A DNA stretch of 14,625 nucleotides, from assembly GCA_021821225.1 (NCBI GenBank), contig JAKACR010000043.1, positions 1 to 14,625 of the forward strand, read 5' to 3'. Below the pieces are notes generated by a model. That model made no database searches, was not told the DNA's origin, and saw only the letters and a program-made list of their open reading frames with translations. The position numbers and the translations under genes were made by a program. The DNA is from Bacillota bacterium. GTDB lineage: Bacteria; Bacillota; Bacilli; Alicyclobacillales; SLC66. How positions within the stretch are numbered: the stretch's first letter is position 1; every line of letters begins with the position of its first letter. Positions 12,577 through 14,625 of the stretch are shown here, piece after piece.

Positions 12577-13836
12577 ATGAAGGTCGTGACGTTGGAAGAG
12601 GCCATGGCGGCCATTGATTCTGAGAGCCGGGTGTACACACAAGGGATGGCGTCCACTCCCCACCGGCTGCTGGCTGGATTTTCCGAGCGGTGCAATCAAT
12701 TAGAAAAGATGGAGCTGTACCATCTGCATCTGGAGGGTCCCACGCCGTGGATTGCACCGGCGCTTGCCGGGCGCCTGCGCGATATCTCGCTGTTTGTGGG
12801 CGCCAATTTGCGTGAGGCGGTCAACGACGGGCGAGCCTTCTATACGCCCCTGTTTCTGTCCGAAGTGCCCTGGTTTCTGTCGCGGCCGCGCTTTCGGCCG
12901 CATGCGGTCCTGATCAACGCGAGCCTGCCGGACCGTCACGGGTTCGTCAGCCTGGGACCGACACTGGAAGCGACTTTGACGGCGATCGCCCAGGCGGACA
13001 TCGTGATCGCGCAAATCAACCGGCATATTCCCCGCGCGCTCGGAAGCGCGCTGATCCACCAGAGCGCGATCACCTACGGCGTCCTGTGGGACGAACCGCT
13101 GGACGGTTCCCCTTCGCTTCCCGGCAATTCCGTCACGGATGCGATCGGCCGGCACGTGGCGGGGTTGATCCCTGATCGCGCCACGCTGCAAACAGGCATC
13201 GGAAGGATTCCCGACGCCGTTTTGCGGCAACTCACGGGACACAAAGACCTCGGTGTGCACAGTGAGATGATTTCCGACGGCGTGCGGGTTCTGGCGGAAC
13301 GGGGGGTGATCACCGGCAGCCACAAGAAAACCGATCCGGGGTACATCGTGGCCACCTTTGCGATGGGGTCCCAGTCGCTGTTCGACTTCATCGACGACAA
13401 CCCGGTCGTGTCGATGCGGGCCGTGGATTATACGAACAATACGGCCGTCATTCGCTGCAACCCGCGCATGATTTCGGTAAACTCCGCCATCGAGGTGGAT
13501 CTGACCGGCCAGGTGGTCGCGGAATCAATCGGGTCGCGGATCGTTTCCGGCGTCGGGGGACAGATGGACTTCGTGCGCGGAGCGAGCCTGGCGGAGGAGG
13601 GTAGATCGATCATCGCGCTGCCGTCGCGAACCGGCTCGGGTTTGCCGCGCATCGTGGCGTCCCTGCGGCCCGGAGCGGGTGTCACAACCACGCGCAATCA
13701 CGTGCAGTACGTTGTCACCGAGTACGGAGTCGCCGAACTGCACGGCCGCACCATCGAACAGCGCATGCGGCAGTTGATCGCCGTCGCCCACCCGGAGGAC
13801 CGCGACGCCCTGGCAAGAGAGGCCAGAGCGCTATGA
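12577..13836 (+). CDS. Acetyl-CoA hydrolase/transferase-family CoA-transferase (4-hydroxybutyrate/acetate type)
   Basis: The 419-residue protein matches the two-domain acetyl-CoA hydrolase/transferase family. It has the catalytic glutamate in GVHSEMISDG (E230), which forms the glutamyl-CoA thioester, and the glycine loop GVGGQMDFVRGA (325-336). Further family marks are HVQYVVTEYGVAEL and the ending RMRQLIAVAHPEDRDAL. Length fits 4-hydroxybutyrate, butyrate:acetate and succinate:acetate CoA-transferases (about 420-440). It would exchange CoA between short-chain acids and acetyl-CoA in the cytoplasm, often in fermentation. ATG at 12577 is preferred because GAGGAGAGG lies 6 nt upstream; ATG at 12556 is in frame but without a site. 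The Crp/Fnr-type box upstream supports control by oxygen or energy state. The exact acid partner cannot be assigned. Confidence 0.88.
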   Translation: MKVVTLEEAMAAIDSESRVYTQGMASTPHRLLAGFSERCNQLEKMELYHLHLEGPTPWIAPALAGRLRDISLFVGANLREAVNDGRAFYTPLFLSEVPWFLSRPRFRPHAVLINASLPDRHGFVSLGPTLEATLTAIAQADIVIAQINRHIPRALGSALIHQSAITYGVLWDEPLDGSPSLPGNSVTDAIGRHVAGLIPDRATLQTGIGRIPDAVLRQLTGHKDLGVHSEMISDGVRVLAERGVITGSHKKTDPGYIVATFAMGSQSLFDFIDDNPVVSMRAVDYTNNTAVIRCNPRMISVNSAIEVDLTGQVVAESIGSRIVSGVGGQMDFVRGASLAEEGRSIIALPSRTGSGLPRIVASLRPGAGVTTTRNHVQYVVTEYGVAELHGRTIEQRMRQLIAVAHPEDRDALAREARAL

Positions 13837-13935
13837 TTCAGGGGAGATAAAGTCCACTGTGCGGGCGATCGAATTCAAGATAGACCCCCATGGTACGGGC
13901 GATTCAAGCGTTCTTCAGGGAAACTACAGACAGAA

Positions 13936-13944
13936 TGATATAAT
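13936..13944 (+). promoter_or_regulatory. Extended -10 promoter of the DUF2231-like gene
   Basis: TGATATAAT has a perfect TATAAT (13939-13944) preceded by TG one base away. The -35 is weak (TTCAGG at 19 bp). Start near 13951 gives a leader of about 70 nt. Upstream (13862-13879 and 13896-13908) CGGGCGA and TTCAAG recur with a 5-bp gap in the first copy only. Confidence 0.65.
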
Positions 13945-13968
13945 GACGACAGCACCCGCAGGATCGGC

Positions 13969-14001
13969 GTGCGGGATGCGCGACCGTCCGCACAAATGCG
14001 G
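13969..14001 (+). promoter_or_regulatory. Mutually exclusive hairpins in the leader of the DUF2231-like gene
   Basis: CCGCAC (13988-13993) can pair with GTGCGG upstream (13969-13974), or its CCGCA with TGCGG downstream (13997-14001). Only one pairing can form at a time. The Shine-Dalgarno AGAGGGG begins a few bases later. A switch is possible, but the stems are only 5-6 bp. Confidence 0.3.
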
Positions 14002-14019
14002 TGCAAAAGAGGGGTTGGC

Positions 14020-14625
14020 GTGTCGTTCATTCGTGGTGTGTGGGGCAGCCTGCTGAGCGCGTGGATCCGCTTTGGGACAGCCGTTTTCCCGCGGACCATC
14101 CATCCGATGGTGCTGCATTTCCCCATCGTTCTGCTGTACCTTGCGCTGTTGATCGAAATCCTGCGCTACTTGACGGGCGCTCCGGAACGCAGCTTTCTCC
14201 AGCGTGCCGGGTTCTGGGTTTTGACTTTATCACTCTTTGCCATCGTCGCCGCCGCCGCGACGGGTGTTCTGTCGGAGTCGTACGTTCGCTGGACGCCGAA
14301 GACCCTCGCGATTCTATCGACCCATCAGACGTTCGCCGTGCTGACAGGATTGTTTGCGGCTGCATCGTGGGTGGTGCGTGTGAGAACACGTGTCAGGCCG
14401 GACCGCAAGTGGTCGTTTTGGGGAAGAGGCACGGGACGCGCCACGGTGGGATCGGCGCTGCTCCTTGTGGGAGCCGTGGCGATGATCACGATCACCGCCT
14501 CGCTCGGCGGCGCGATGGTGTACGATTACGGTGTGGGCACTCCCGCCACGCTCATCACGCGCACGGCAACCTCCGGCCAGTCCGCGGCCTCCCCGCCTCT
14601 TGGCGGGCAGGTCCGCGTGGACCGG
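14020..14625 (+). CDS. DUF2231-like membrane protein (3' end beyond the window)
   Basis: The frame is open from GTG 14020 to the window edge (202 codons). GAGGGG lies 5 nt before the GTG. The protein has four membrane helices (about 30-50, 65-84, 97-114, 142-165). Family marks are TIHPMVLHFPIVLLY (H28, H33), STHQTF (H102) and the closing GGAMVYDYGVGT. These match DUF2231, small four-helix proteins with conserved histidines, some suspected of binding heme or metal. A Ser/Thr/Gly-rich tail starts after the last helix and may lead to a further domain outside the window. It follows the CoA-transferase by 183 bp but has its own promoter. Function is unknown. Confidence 0.72.
   Translation, partial: MSFIRGVWGSLLSAWIRFGTAVFPRTIHPMVLHFPIVLLYLALLIEILRYLTGAPERSFLQRAGFWVLTLSLFAIVAAAATGVLSESYVRWTPKTLAILSTHQTFAVLTGLFAAASWVVRVRTRVRPDRKWSFWGRGTGRATVGSALLLVGAVAMITITASLGGAMVYDYGVGTPATLITRTATSGQSAASPPLGGQVRVDR

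Overview
The window looks like chromosome from a GC-rich member of the Bacillota, possibly near the Alicyclobacillaceae. Strong GGAGG-type ribosome binding sites, several GTG starts, sigma-A-like promoters and a YitT-family protein all point that way. The family assignment is inference, because no rRNA or marker gene is present. I found no tRNA, rRNA, CRISPR array or intact insertion sequence.

Left part (1-4160): the 3' end of an MFS transporter gene, then a long PlsC-type acyltransferase on the plus strand. A 236-bp convergent gap follows, then a minus-strand pair: a TetR-family regulator whose stop overlaps (ATGA) the start of a YbfB/YjiJ-type MFS exporter. The tetR promoter is very clear, carries repeated operator-like sequence between -35 and -10, and predicts a leaderless mRNA.

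Middle part (4160-6300): aspartate 4-decarboxylase on the minus strand, with an excellent Shine-Dalgarno and no antiporter gene beside it. It and a 350-bp stretch holding a short relic of a HAD-type hydrolase are bracketed by two copies of an exact 15-bp direct repeat.

Molybdate/tungstate locus (6180-11540): a cytoplasmic regulator made of an XRE helix-turn-helix plus a PBP-like oxyanion-sensor domain, then a lipoprotein binding protein, a permease and an ATPase that overlap or almost overlap. Its promoter (TTGACG-17-TACACT) is followed at +1 by two matching CAAG-N4-CTTG palindromes 20 bp apart, the best candidate operator in the window. Converging on the transporter is a membrane molybdoenzyme: four cytochrome b561-like helices, an internal twin-arginine motif plus fifth helix, and a sulfite-oxidase/YedY-type Moco domain. 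The transporter would feed this enzyme its metal.

Right part (11580-14625): a YitT-family membrane protein with a G10 run in its coding sequence. Next is an acetyl-CoA hydrolase/transferase-family CoA-transferase under a textbook activator-dependent promoter: TGTGA-N6-TCACA centred 41.5 bp before the predicted start, as for Crp/Fnr-type regulators. Last is the 5' part of a DUF2231-like membrane protein with a near-perfect extended -10 promoter. Short tandem repeats at gene ends (four 9-mers, two 15-mers, three 15-mers) recur across the window.
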